Shown in pieces: positions 1 to 5,911 of a stretch of 5,911 bases of DNA. The stretch spans positions 1-5,911 of the forward strand of contig CAJXGK010000134.1 in NCBI GenBank assembly GCA_913053815.1, written 5' to 3'. Position 1 is the first letter of the stretch. Each line of letters begins with the position of its first letter. This DNA is from an uncultured Rhodanobacteraceae bacterium (lineage in GTDB: Bacteria; Pseudomonadota; Gammaproteobacteria; Xanthomonadales; Rhodanobacteraceae). The position numbers and the translations under genes are program-made. The notes beneath the pieces are model-generated. The model ran no database searches. It saw only the letters and a program-made list of their open reading frames with translations, and had not been told where the DNA came from.

Positions 1-2
1 GT

Positions 3-827
3 AGTGGTGTTAGGGAGTTGCTGGTGATCAGCCAGGACACCAGCGCCTATGGGGTTGATCTGCACTATGTCGAAGGTCGCTGGAGAGACCGTAATTGGCG
101 TACCCGCATGACTGAATTGTGTCAGGGCTTGAGTGAGCTGGGGGTGTGGGTGCGCCTGCATTATGTTTATCCCTATCCGCATGTGGACGAACTGCTGCCG
201 TTGATGGCCGATGGCAGAATTCTGCCTTACCTCGACATTCCCTTACAGCACGCCAACCCGAGGATTTTAAAGTTGATGAAACGGCCGGCGGCGATAGAAA
301 AAACTCTGCAGCGGATCCAGGCATGGCGTAAGTCGGTACCCGAACTGACTTTGCGCAGCACTTTCATCGTCGGGTTTCCAGGTGAGACGGATGCTGAGTT
401 CGATGAACTACTGAATTTTTTACGTGAGGCCGAGCTCGATCGGGTCGGGGCGTTCATGTATTCACCGGTGGAGGGCGCCGCCGCCAACGATCTGCCTGAC
501 CCGATTGCCGAGGAATTGAAAGAGGATCGCCTTGAACAATTCATGACGGTGCAAGCCGGAATCAGCGCCCGTCGTCTACAGAGAAAGATAGGCCGGACCC
601 TGCAAGTGCTGGTGGACACGGTCGAGGATGGGGTGGCGATGGCCCGTAGCAGCGCCGACGCCCCGGAGATCGACGGCGTGGTACGCGTTGTTGATGCTCA
701 GTCTCTGCACCCCGGCGAATTTGCCGAGGTGCTGATTACCGACAGCGACGAACACGATCTGCTGGCGAAATTGCCCAGCTTGGAGGGTCGTAGCGAGGCG
801 GATGAAAAATCGAGGGTCGTTTTTTGA
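3..827 (+). CDS. rimO: Ribosomal protein uS12 (S12) methylthiotransferase RimO, 5' end outside window
   Basis: Radical-SAM enzyme that adds a methylthio group to the beta-carbon of the conserved Asp of ribosomal protein S12, in the cytoplasm. The reading frame is open from base 3 with no start, so about 274 C-terminal residues are present (E. coli RimO is about 441). The N-terminal MTTase domain and the radical-SAM CxxxCxxC motif lie upstream of the window. What remains matches RimO closely: [13 protein letters not shown] at the left edge, [33 protein letters not shown], and [12 protein letters not shown] followed by [15 protein letters not shown]-terminal TRAM-type region contains [13 protein letters not shown]. 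The SADAPEIDG signature separates RimO from its tRNA-modifying relative MiaB. The last 15 or so residues (after LLAKL) are a charged tail beyond the usual end of E. coli RimO, next to the palindromic spacer. Identity is near certain; only the unusual tail is open to question. Confidence 0.96.
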   Translation, partial: SGVRELLVISQDTSAYGVDLHYVEGRWRDRNWRTRMTELCQGLSELGVWVRLHYVYPYPHVDELLPLMADGRILPYLDIPLQHANPRILKLMKRPAAIEKTLQRIQAWRKSVPELTLRSTFIVGFPGETDAEFDELLNFLREAELDRVGAFMYSPVEGAAANDLPDPIAEELKEDRLEQFMTVQAGISARRLQRKIGRTLQVLVDTVEDGVAMARSSADAPEIDGVVRVVDAQSLHPGEFAEVLITDSDEHDLLAKLPSLEGRSEADEKSRVVF

Positions 828-839
828 TCTTTTGAGACG

Positions 840-854
840 AATAGGGGTTCTATT
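840..854. other. Small AT-rich hairpin after rimO stop
   Basis: AATAG - gggtt - CTATT forms a perfect 5-bp stem with a 5-base loop, beginning 13 bases after the rimO stop codon. The stem is AT-rich and is followed by TTAACG rather than a T-run. It would be a poor intrinsic terminator and may be incidental or part of a repeat element. Confidence 0.25.
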
Positions 855-926
855 TAACGATAAAGAGCGAAAAAATGGACCAATTTTCTGCCGCCGTAGT
901 CGATTCTTCGCAAGTCTGACAGGTTC

Positions 927-939
927 CTAGACATTCTAG
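927..939. repeat. Perfect inverted repeat CTAGA-cat-TCTAG
   Basis: The 13-base sequence CTAGACATTCTAG has 5-bp arms around a 3-base centre. It is separated by a single base from another perfect palindrome at 941-953. CTAG is rare in many gammaproteobacterial genomes, and here it occurs twice within 13 bases, which makes the site stand out. It could be a stem-loop or protein-binding site of a repeat or insertion element; the function is unknown. Confidence 0.45.
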
Positions 940-940
940 C

Positions 941-953
941 AGTCCGTCGGACT
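941..953. repeat. Perfect inverted repeat AGTCCG-t-CGGACT
   Basis: The 13-base sequence AGTCCGTCGGACT has 6-bp arms around a single central base. Such a short centre fits a bound DNA site or a cruciform arm better than an RNA hairpin loop, unless the stem opens to a larger loop. It lies one base downstream of the CTAGACATTCTAG palindrome. No T-run follows on either strand, so it is unlikely to be an intrinsic terminator. Confidence 0.45.
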
Positions 954-992
954 CGGGAAGAACCAACGGTAAGGGTGGCCGTGACATCCCGG

Positions 993-1643
993 CTAAGGGC
1001 ATGGGTGTCGTGCGGCCTGGAGGATTGAGGCATCGGGCACGTAGCGGGTCCAATCGAATCCCAACTGAGTCGGGATCACGAAGTCTACGTAATACTGCTC
1101 GACCTGCTCGATGCGCTGGGTCAGTTGGGGATGAAAACCCATTGCAATCATGGCGGCCAAGCGGCGCCGAGCATTATTGGGATCATTGAACAACCCCAGC
1201 GAAATAGTGTTCTCCCGCTCTCCGGCACTGATCACGTAATAATCATGCACCCCTTTCGAAGCCAGAGAACGCGCTACTGCCAACGCCTGTTTACGTCGTT
1301 TCAGGGGCGGCAGGTACACCCACCAGCCACGTGAAACTTGCACCTGTTGGGTGTGAAACTGGATAGCAGATACCTTGGAACGCAGAGCCTGCATGATTTG
1401 ACCAGCCTGAGCTCGTGTATCGAGTGGCCCCAGCGTCATACATTGATGCGCACTTCCCACCCCATGTGCAGAAGCCGGATGAGTGGCGGCGGCAAGCCTG
1501 TGGGCACCACGCAAAAGGTGCAGCTCCGGAACCCCAGGATCAGTCACAGCGAGTTCGGGCCGTGTCGATGGCCCCAGCAGCAACCAGGTTCCCATTGCCA
1601 GATTAGAGATCAGAAGAATCAGGAACGTCAGACGTGCCCACAT
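993..1643 (-). CDS. Membrane-anchored SPOR-domain protein, last gene of the birA-coaX operon
   Basis: Protein of 216 residues from the chosen ATG at 1643. A GTG at 1655 would add MYNS; the ATG is preferred because MWARLTFLILLISNLAMG makes a standard short N-terminal anchor. Neither start has a strong ribosome binding site. Residues about 4-24 form one hydrophobic helix, which would place the rest in the periplasm. After a low-complexity linker (about 25-63), residues about 67-138 look like a SPOR fold: a strand CMTLGPLD, a helix, the strand GWWVYLPPL, a helix, and the strand DYYVIS. A second SPOR-like half follows at about 145-190 (ISLGLFNDPNNARRRLAAM...GF...YYVDFV). SPOR domains bind denuded peptidoglycan at division sites, so an envelope or division role is inferred, not shown. 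It starts 26 bases after the coaX stop. Proteins of this kind are known beside coaX in other gammaproteobacteria. Confidence 0.8.
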   Translation of the reverse strand: MWARLTFLILLISNLAMGTWLLLGPSTRPELAVTDPGVPELHLLRGAHRLAAATHPASAHGVGSAHQCMTLGPLDTRAQAGQIMQALRSKVSAIQFHTQQVQVSRGWWVYLPPLKRRKQALAVARSLASKGVHDYYVISAGERENTISLGLFNDPNNARRRLAAMIAMGFHPQLTQRIEQVEQYYVDFVIPTQLGFDWTRYVPDASILQAARHPCP

Positions 1644-1669
1644 ACTGTTATACACTCACTAGATTGCTG

Positions 1670-2422
1670 CTATGTTGTACTTTCAGTGCTAGCTAGATAG
1701 TGGGCCAGTCCAAGCAGCACGGCACCGGTGAACGGCTGTGCCGCAGAGCCCAGCAAACTCCGCAAGCGCTCACCACCCCCCCCTGCCACGAGCAGCCTGG
1801 GCATGTCGCCCAAACGATTGTGCAGGTATTTCTGACTGCGTTCAACTAAACCCGCAGCAGCCTGCCAGACCCCCGAGGTTACCGCATCGGCGGTATCAGC
1901 AGCTAGATCCAGCAGCTGACCTTCCTGTCGGGGGTGCACGTGTACCGTCGTTGCCAATAGAACCTCGCGCATACGGTCCGGCCCAGGGGAGATTAAGCCA
2001 CCGAGGTGGCGTCCCGACCCATCCAGTGCATCCACAGTGACCGCTGTACCGCAGGTCACCAGCAGACAGGGTGCATAGCCAGCAACCCAGGCCGCGATCA
2101 AGCTTAAAAATCGGTCAACCCCCAGCTGCTCAGGATGGACATAGGCAATGCGCACACCACAAGCTTTGCTGTGCGTGCGCACCGATTTTGGTGCCAAACC
2201 GAAGCGCGTGTTCAGAATGTCTCCCAGCTGTGCTTCGCGCGACGCATCCACTACGGAAGCCTGCCAGATAGCGCTGATATCCGGTATGGCCGCCCATTGT
2301 TGCAACAGAACATCCCTCAACGGATCCTGTTGCCATGGGGTGACACCGTGTGCACTCAACACCTGCCCATCCCAAAGTGCCCATTTTAACCGTGAATTGC
2401 CGAGATCCAGCAGTAACTTCAT
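1670..2422 (-). CDS. coaX: Type III pantothenate kinase CoaX
   Basis: Phosphorylates pantothenate to 4'-phosphopantothenate, the first committed step of coenzyme A synthesis, in the cytoplasm. At 250 residues it has the normal family length. It shows the ASKHA-fold motifs in order: an N-terminal phosphate loop LLLDLGNSRLKWALW (residues 3-17, DxGN at 6-9), GVDR at 101-104 whose Asp103 matches the conserved catalytic Asp, TCGTAVTVD at 123-131, GGLISPGPDRM at 141-151, and the glycine-rich LLVAGGGG at 210-217. By family knowledge, type III enzymes are dimers that need a monovalent cation and are not inhibited by CoA, unlike CoaA. The ATG overlaps the birA stop by four bases (ATGA), with GAGG at 2428-2431 five bases upstream on the coding strand, so translation is probably coupled. 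No defects seen. Confidence 0.96.
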   Translation of the reverse strand: MKLLLDLGNSRLKWALWDGQVLSAHGVTPWQQDPLRDVLLQQWAAIPDISAIWQASVVDASREAQLGDILNTRFGLAPKSVRTHSKACGVRIAYVHPEQLGVDRFLSLIAAWVAGYAPCLLVTCGTAVTVDALDGSGRHLGGLISPGPDRMREVLLATTVHVHPRQEGQLLDLAADTADAVTSGVWQAAAGLVERSQKYLHNRLGDMPRLLVAGGGGERLRSLLGSAAQPFTGAVLLGLAHYLASTESTT

Positions 2423-3396
2423 GATGTCCTCACCGTCACTTCAGCACTATCCAGAATTTCGATCCGGCCTGCTTCGTGGACGACCCGCAATGCCCCACGC
2501 CGGTCCACACCGGCGCCTCGAGCCGGGTAGGACCGATTACCCTGGAACACCATCAAGGTCTGTCCCTGCAGCACATCCAGTGTTGTGTAGCGCTGCTGGA
2601 ACGCAGCGAAGCCCCGCTCGGCAAAGCAGTCCATGGCTTGGATCAAGGCCGTAACCAGGGATGCTGCCAGCCTATTGCGTGAAGGCAAGCCACCGGGACA
2701 AGCTTCAGTCAGATCGGAAACCGGCTGATCCAACTGATCGCGCATGTGAGTAGGCAGACGCCAGTTAATGCCGATGCCAATCACCGCCTGGCAAGGACCT
2801 AGAAAATCACCGCTTAACTCCACCAGAATGCCACCAAGCTTGGTTCTAGCATGCTGCAAGTCATTGGGCCACTTCAAACCGATGCCGCACGCACCACAAC
2901 GGGCCAGAGCTTCTGATACCGCCACCCCCACTGCCAACGATAGGCCGGCCAGTCCTGAAAAATCCTTATCAAAACGCCATAGCATGGAAAACGTGAGCCC
3001 CAAGGTTGGCGGTGTCTGCCAACTCCGGCCCCGTCTACCGCGGCCACGCGTCTGTGTCTCGGTAAAGACGAAGCTGGCATTCTCCAGCTCTTCGAGGCGC
3101 CGCTGAATCTCGCTGGAACTCGAATCCAGCCTCCAATGTACCTCGGTCGTACCGAGGCGCTGACGCACCGCAGCGGGCAGGGCCTGGCGAATCGCCTCGA
3201 CCTTCAGCAGCTCTAATGTGTGTTGCAAAATGTACCCTTGACCTGGCTTGGCCTCAATCGAAAGGCCGTTTGCACGTAGCCCTTCAACCTGCTTCCATAT
3301 CGCCGCCCGACTAATACCGAGTTGCCTGGCCAGTTCGACGCCCGAAACCGGTCGGCCTGCAGCCAGCACTTGCAGAAGTTTTCGACAATCGTTCAT
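2419..3396 (-). CDS. birA: Bifunctional biotin-[acetyl-CoA-carboxylase] ligase / biotin operon repressor BirA
   Basis: Makes biotinyl-5'-AMP and transfers biotin to the carrier lysine of biotin enzymes, chiefly AccB. The ATG at 3396 gives 325 residues and an ATGA overlap with the preceding gene's stop. An in-frame ATG at 3414 would add six residues but has no visible ribosome binding site. Residues about 5-56 form a winged helix-turn-helix (PVSGVELARQLGISRAAIWKQVEGL), so this is the repressor-type enzyme rather than a ligase-only form. The catalytic core follows: the biotinyl-AMP loop GRGRRGRSW (118-126), LKWPND (174-179) with the key lysine at 175, KLGGILVELSG (186-196), and AVIGIGINW (204-212). 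A small C-terminal SH3-like domain lies at about 275-325. Repression of biotin genes is inferred from the DNA-binding domain; no bio operator is visible in the window. Confidence 0.96.
   Translation of the reverse strand: MNDCRKLLQVLAAGRPVSGVELARQLGISRAAIWKQVEGLRANGLSIEAKPGQGYILQHTLELLKVEAIRQALPAAVRQRLGTTEVHWRLDSSSSEIQRRLEELENASFVFTETQTRGRGRRGRSWQTPPTLGLTFSMLWRFDKDFSGLAGLSLAVGVAVSEALARCGACGIGLKWPNDLQHARTKLGGILVELSGDFLGPCQAVIGIGINWRLPTHMRDQLDQPVSDLTEACPGGLPSRNRLAASLVTALIQAMDCFAERGFAAFQQRYTTLDVLQGQTLMVFQGNRSYPARGAGVDRRGALRVVHEAGRIEILDSAEVTVRTS
2428..2431 (-). promoter_or_regulatory. coaX ribosome binding site inside birA
   Basis: GAGG on the minus strand, five bases before the coaX ATG and inside the last codons of birA. 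It supports the ATG at 2422 as the coaX start and translational coupling through the ATGA overlap. Confidence 0.6.
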
Positions 3397-3620
3397 GAGC
3401 CCTGTACAAACCATCGCAGTGTCGTCGGGTCAAAAGGCCAGCCCAGCTCCCGGCCGCTGGGGAGCTCGCGCAAAACGGGGACTCTTTCGCCATACCGTGC
3501 ATCGAGTTCAGTATCATCACCGATATCAATACGTGCATATTCCACCCCGAGTGACTGTAGAAGAACCTCAGCCTGCTCGCAGAGATGACAACCTTCAAAA
3601 TGGAACAGCGTGAATGTCAT
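3393..3620 (-). CDS. Glutaredoxin-like thiol-disulfide protein (DUF836 type), first gene of the operon
   Basis: Small thioredoxin-fold protein of 75 residues, the usual size for the DUF836/glutaredoxin-like family. The first strand FTLFHFEG leads into a CHLC redox motif (C11-x-x-C14) at the start of the first helix. The second strand VEYARIDI follows, then the cis-proline signature RVPVL (Pro48), and WPFD before the last helix. The exact substrate is unknown; thiol-disulfide exchange in the cytoplasm is inferred from the motif. The frame stays open upstream to 3854, but the extra 78 residues look like translated control region, while the ATG at 3620 begins just before the first strand of the fold. 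A GAGAT about nine bases upstream is a modest ribosome binding site. Its TGA overlaps the birA ATG (ATGA). No gene precedes it on this strand, so it is probably first in the operon. Confidence 0.85.
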   Translation of the reverse strand: MTFTLFHFEGCHLCEQAEVLLQSLGVEYARIDIGDDTELDARYGERVPVLRELPSGRELGWPFDPTTLRWFVQGS

Positions 3621-3825
3621 GCCACGGATCTCATATCGTCCGGCGTAGAATAGGGTACCTCGAAAAACTATATCGAGCGGTTCAAACGTCAGGCACTCTG
3701 GAGCAAATCTCCGAGACATATCAGAAAGATAGGCGAAGAGTGAGCGAGGACGTAATGCAGCGACCGAGCCACACAACCGGTTTTTAGAGGTTTCCAATAG
3801 TTCAAGCTCAAGGTTTCCAGCATAT
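3621..3825. promoter_or_regulatory. Divergent control region between the grx-birA-coaX operon and sdaA
   Basis: These 205 bases separate two divergent start codons, so both promoters are expected here. On the minus strand a TTGAAC element (complement of 3680-3685) could be a -35, but no well-spaced -10 follows it. No strong sigma-70 promoter is visible toward sdaA either. The only clear structured feature is the direct repeat at 3788-3819. I see no RNA gene or riboswitch. Confidence 0.5.
3788..3819. repeat. 9-bp direct repeat AGGTTTCCA upstream of sdaA
   Basis: AGGTTTCCA occurs at 3788-3796 and again at 3811-3819, with starts 23 bases apart (roughly two helical turns). The second copy ends six bases before the sdaA ATG. 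Same-face spacing in a control region suggests a possible regulator site. However, a 9-bp repeat in about 200 bases is not extremely unlikely by chance, and the second copy also holds the only weak ribosome-binding candidate (AAGG). Confidence 0.35.
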
Positions 3826-5208
3826 ATGGCCGTCAGCATTTTTGATCTGTTCAAGATCGGTATCGGACCGTCATCTTCGCATACGGTCGCTCCGATGCGC
3901 GCTGCGGCGCGCTTTGTCAGCCGCTGGCTGGACGAGGCAGGGACGCTTAACCAGGTAAGTCGTATGCATTGCGAACTTTATGGTTCTCTGGCCCTTACCG
4001 GGCGTGGCCATGGCACCGACAAAGCAGTGCTTTTGGGTCTCGAGGGAAACTGGCCGAATGAGATCGACCCAGATCGGGTCAACGACATAATCACCCACAT
4101 TCGTAGCCAAGGGCGGATCTGCTTATTCGGTAGGCACAGTATTGATTTCGATGAGCATCGCGACTTGGTTTTTAACAAGCGGCAAAAGCTCCCCCACCAT
4201 CCCAACGGCATGCGCTTTACCGCCCTGGGAAATGGCGGCTGTACCGTAGCCACCCAGGATTACTATTCAGTCGGTGGTGGGTTTGTCGTCAACCAGGACG
4301 AAGCCGCCGCCAATCGCATTGTCGCCGACACCACCCCGGTCCCCTATCCCTTCTCAAGTTGCTCCGAGTTACTTGCGCTATGCCAAAGTCAAGACAAAAC
4401 CATGGCCGAGATTATCTCCGGCAACGAGCAGATGTGGCGCAGCACAAACCAGATACATCAAGAACTACTGATCATCTGGCAGGCTATGCAGAATTGTGTA
4501 GCCCATGGACTGCACTGCACCGGCGTACTACCCGGTGGTCTCAAGGTGCCACGCCGAGCTCCCGCCATGGCAGAAAATCTCCGCTCTCGCCCCGAAGCCT
4601 GCCTGTGCGATCCGCTGACTATCCTCGATTGGGTGAATCTATACGCCCTTGCCGTCAATGAGGAAAACGCCGCCGGGGGCCGGGTGGTCACTGCGCCGAC
4701 TAACGGTGCCGCAGGCATCATCCCGGCGGTGCTGCATTACTACGACCGATTCGTGCCCGCTGCGAATCAGCAAGGGGTATTGGACTTCCTACTGACAGCG
4801 GGTGCGATCGGTATTCTTTACAAGGAAAATGCCTCGATCTCCGGTGCTGAAGTCGGTTGTCAGGGTGAGGTGGGGGTAGCTTGTTCGATGGCCGCGGCCG
4901 GACTCACCGCAGCCCTGGGTGGCAGCCCTACCCAGATCGAAAATGCGGCCGAGATCGGCATGGAACATAATCTTGGCCTGACCTGCGATCCGATTGGTGG
5001 CCTCGTGCAAATTCCCTGCATTGAACGTAACGCCATGGGCTCGGTCAAAGCCATCAATGCCAGCCGCATGGCACTGCGCGGTGACGGTCGACACTTTGTA
5101 TCGTTGGACAAGGTCATTCAGACCATGCGCGCCACCGGCCGGGACATGCGCGACAAGTACAAAGAAACCTCACGCGGCGGTCTGGCCGTGAATGTCATCG
5201 AGTGTTAA
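3826..5208 (+). CDS. sdaA: L-serine ammonia-lyase (L-serine dehydratase), single-chain [4Fe-4S] type
   Basis: Deaminates L-serine to pyruvate and ammonia in the cytoplasm using an oxygen-sensitive [4Fe-4S] cluster rather than PLP. At 460 residues it is the fused one-chain form (beta plus alpha domains). The N-terminal domain opens with [21 protein letters not shown] (residues 4-24). The catalytic domain contains [16 protein letters not shown] (288-303), [17 protein letters not shown] (344-360), and [24 protein letters not shown] (383-406). Cys345, Cys387 and Cys398 match the three cluster ligands. The final residue is Cys460, matching the C-terminal cysteine that caps the cluster in the Legionella enzyme. 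The ATG at 3826 is the only good start because the family N-terminus begins right after it; its ribosome binding site (AAGG, 12 bases away) is weak. It is transcribed alone, divergent from the grx operon and convergent with the MetL-like gene. Confidence 0.96.
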   Translation: MAVSIFDLFKIGIGPSSSHTVAPMRAAARFVSRWLDEAGTLNQVSRMHCELYGSLALTGRGHGTDKAVLLGLEGNWPNEIDPDRVNDIITHIRSQGRICLFGRHSIDFDEHRDLVFNKRQKLPHHPNGMRFTALGNGGCTVATQDYYSVGGGFVVNQDEAAANRIVADTTPVPYPFSSCSELLALCQSQDKTMAEIISGNEQMWRSTNQIHQELLIIWQAMQNCVAHGLHCTGVLPGGLKVPRRAPAMAENLRSRPEACLCDPLTILDWVNLYALAVNEENAAGGRVVTAPTNGAAGIIPAVLHYYDRFVPAANQQGVLDFLLTAGAIGILYKENASISGAEVGCQGEVGVACSMAAAGLTAALGGSPTQIENAAEIGMEHNLGLTCDPIGGLVQIPCIERNAMGSVKAINASRMALRGDGRHFVSLDKVIQTMRATGRDMRDKYKETSRGGLAVNVIEC

Positions 5209-5328
5209 GGACAAGCCTACGCGATACCCAGCCGGCCACGGCTAGCTGGATCGCCTTCGTGCCCACACCGGCCTTGCGTCTGAGGGGGTTATCGACTTAT
5301 ATCCGCATACCGCAGGCATCTGAATGCC
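5209..5328. other. Convergent sdaA / MetL-like gene spacer
   Basis: This 120-base spacer separates two converging stop codons. It holds two small hairpins (5230-5243 and 5314-5329), but neither is followed by a T-run. Termination is therefore either Rho-dependent or not recognisable by eye. Confidence 0.4.
5230..5243 (+). terminator. GC-rich hairpin after sdaA, weak terminator candidate
   Basis: AGCCG - gcca - CGGCT is a perfect 5-bp GC-rich stem with a tetraloop, 22 bases past the sdaA stop. An alternative longer-loop pairing CCAGC/GCTGG uses 5228-5232 with 5245-5249. No T-run follows, so it is not a standard intrinsic terminator; it may act as a transcript-end stabiliser. Confidence 0.3.
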
Positions 5329-5329
5329 T
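5314..5329 (-). terminator. Hairpin abutting the MetL-like stop codon, weak terminator candidate
   Basis: On the minus strand, AGGCAT - tcag - ATGCCT forms a perfect 6-bp stem with a 4-base loop. The first stem base is the A of the TGA stop codon. The bases beyond (GCGGTATGCGG) are not T-rich, so intrinsic termination is doubtful. Confidence 0.35.
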
Positions 5330-5910
5330 CAGCTCAACGCCAGCACATCGCCCAGCAAAGCCTGGGCGGTAACCTCAGGCCCAGCCCCGGGTCCCTGAAT
5401 CACCAGCGGCTGCAGGGCATAACGACGGGTGCGCACTATGAACAAATTATCAGAACCCTGCAGATGGGCAGCGGGGTGACTTGCCGGCACCTCGACCAAT
5501 CCAACGCGGGCACGATGCTGCTCATCGAAACGAGCCAGATAACGCAGTACGGCCCCGTGCGCCTGAACCCGCGCCTGCCGCTGGGCTAATGGTACGTCAA
5601 GTTGTTTGGCCTGGGCAAGAAACGACGCGCTATCCAGAGTACGTAATGACGTAGGCACCAGGTTTTCCACCTGTATCGAATCCCGCTCCAGAGTCAAGCC
5701 GGCGGTGCGAGCAAGAATCAACAGTTTTCGCGCCACATCTTCCCCGGACAGATCCAGTCGGGGATCGGGTTCGGTGTAACCCAAGCGCCGTGCTTCGTAC
5801 AGCAGTTCCGAAAACGGTCGGCTGCCGTCGTATTGATTGAATAGCCAGGACAGCGAACCTGAAAACACCCCTTCCAGTCCCAGCAGAGCGTCGCCGCAAT
5901 CACGTAGGCG
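5329..5910 (-). CDS. metL: Bifunctional aspartokinase/homoserine dehydrogenase (MetL-like), C-terminal part; 5' end outside window
   Basis: The visible 193 residues are the end of a homoserine dehydrogenase domain, which reduces aspartate semialdehyde to homoserine for threonine and methionine synthesis. The frame runs off the right edge with no start. The catalytic block GYTEPDPRLDLSGEDVARK keeps all four family residues: Glu47, Asp53, Asp58 and Lys62 of the visible part (Glu208, Asp214, Asp219 and Lys223 in the yeast enzyme). The segment FSGSLSWLF, in place of the NGTTNYIL of stand-alone Hom enzymes, points to the bifunctional type fused to an aspartokinase. The absence of a C-terminal ACT domain agrees. 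VLRYLARFD, RARVG and PLVIQGPGAG resemble E. coli MetL more than ThrA by my recollection, so the metL symbol is tentative. No thrB or thrC follows, because sdaA converges on its 3' end. Confidence 0.85.
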   Translation of the reverse strand, partial: RLRDCGDALLGLEGVFSGSLSWLFNQYDGSRPFSELLYEARRLGYTEPDPRLDLSGEDVARKLLILARTAGLTLERDSIQVENLVPTSLRTLDSASFLAQAKQLDVPLAQRQARVQAHGAVLRYLARFDEQHRARVGLVEVPASHPAAHLQGSDNLFIVRTRRYALQPLVIQGPGAGPEVTAQALLGDVLALS

Positions 5911-5911
5911 C

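Larger units (their letters stand above)
828..992. other. Convergent rimO/SPOR-gene spacer with palindromes; possible mobile-element remnant
   Basis: This 165-base spacer lies between two converging genes. The first part (about 828-900) is AT-rich, and the second part holds a cluster of short perfect palindromes listed separately. There is no GC-rich stem followed by a T-run, so no classical intrinsic terminator is visible for either gene. A weak open frame on the minus strand crosses it but has no gene-like character. The two adjacent palindromes beside an AT-rich stretch resemble an insertion-sequence or MITE end. No second matching inverted repeat or target-site duplication is visible in the window, so this is inference only. 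Confidence 0.35.

Noticed and set aside
978..993. GCCG/CGGC inverted pair as a terminator of the SPOR gene
   Set aside because: The stem is only 4 bp with an 8-base loop and no T-run follows on the minus strand, so it is too weak to call.
850..1053. Minus-strand open frame of 67 codons across the rimO/SPOR spacer
   Set aside because: It starts inside the SPOR gene's C-terminal coding region on the same strand, has no ribosome binding site or recognisable domain, and its second half is translated palindromic spacer.
1644..1655. GTG start four codons upstream for the SPOR protein
   Set aside because: It is possible, but the ATG at 1643 places the membrane anchor directly at the N-terminus as is usual; the choice remains uncertain.
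2148..2654. Plus-strand open frame of 168 codons antisense to coaX and birA
   Set aside because: It lies opposite two firmly identified conserved genes, its translation shows no domain, and it is typical of antisense frames in GC-rich coding DNA.
3397..3414. Alternative birA start ATG at 3414
   Set aside because: It adds six residues (MVCTGL) unlike BirA N-termini, lacks a ribosome binding site, and loses the clean ATGA overlap.
3621..3854. N-terminal extension of the glutaredoxin-like gene up to 3854
   Set aside because: The added 78 residues have no domain, would overlap the start of sdaA, and the glutaredoxin fold begins right at the ATG at 3620.

Overview
The window looks like ordinary chromosomal core DNA from a gammaproteobacterium. 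The evidence is the RimO and FeS-type serine dehydratase sequences, which are close to their E. coli and Legionella relatives, and a MetL-like bifunctional aspartokinase/homoserine dehydrogenase. A glutaredoxin-like/birA/coaX/SPOR-protein operon fits the same group. I cannot assign an order or genus. Composition is moderately GC-rich, and every gene except the two cut by the window edges appears intact.

Layout: (1) 3-827 (+) is the C-terminal two thirds of rimO, the ribosomal protein S12 methylthiotransferase. (2) 828-992 is a convergent, partly AT-rich spacer with a row of short palindromes. It may be the scar or end of a small mobile or repetitive element. (3) 993-3620 (-) is a compact four-gene operon, read right to left: a 75-residue glutaredoxin-like protein, birA, coaX, and a membrane-anchored SPOR-domain protein. 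The first three genes are joined by two 4-base ATGA stop/start overlaps. (4) 3621-3825 is the divergent control region between this operon and sdaA, and carries a 9-bp direct repeat close to the sdaA start. (5) 3826-5208 (+) is sdaA, a single-chain [4Fe-4S] L-serine ammonia-lyase. (6) 5209-5328 is a convergent spacer with two small hairpins. (7) 5329-5910 (-) is the C-terminal end of an aspartokinase/homoserine dehydrogenase.

How the genes fit together: BirA attaches biotin to carboxylase carrier proteins and may also repress biotin synthesis. CoaX makes 4'-phosphopantothenate for coenzyme A. The two therefore form a cofactor-supply pair whose products meet at acetyl-CoA carboxylase. The SPOR protein is likely an envelope or cell-division protein that shares the transcript. 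SdaA turns serine into pyruvate, and the MetL-like enzyme feeds aspartate carbon into homoserine.

I found no phage, CRISPR, defence or otherwise unprecedented system. The points most worth a second look are the palindromic spacer at 828-992 and the apparent doubled SPOR-like fold in the 993-1643 protein.
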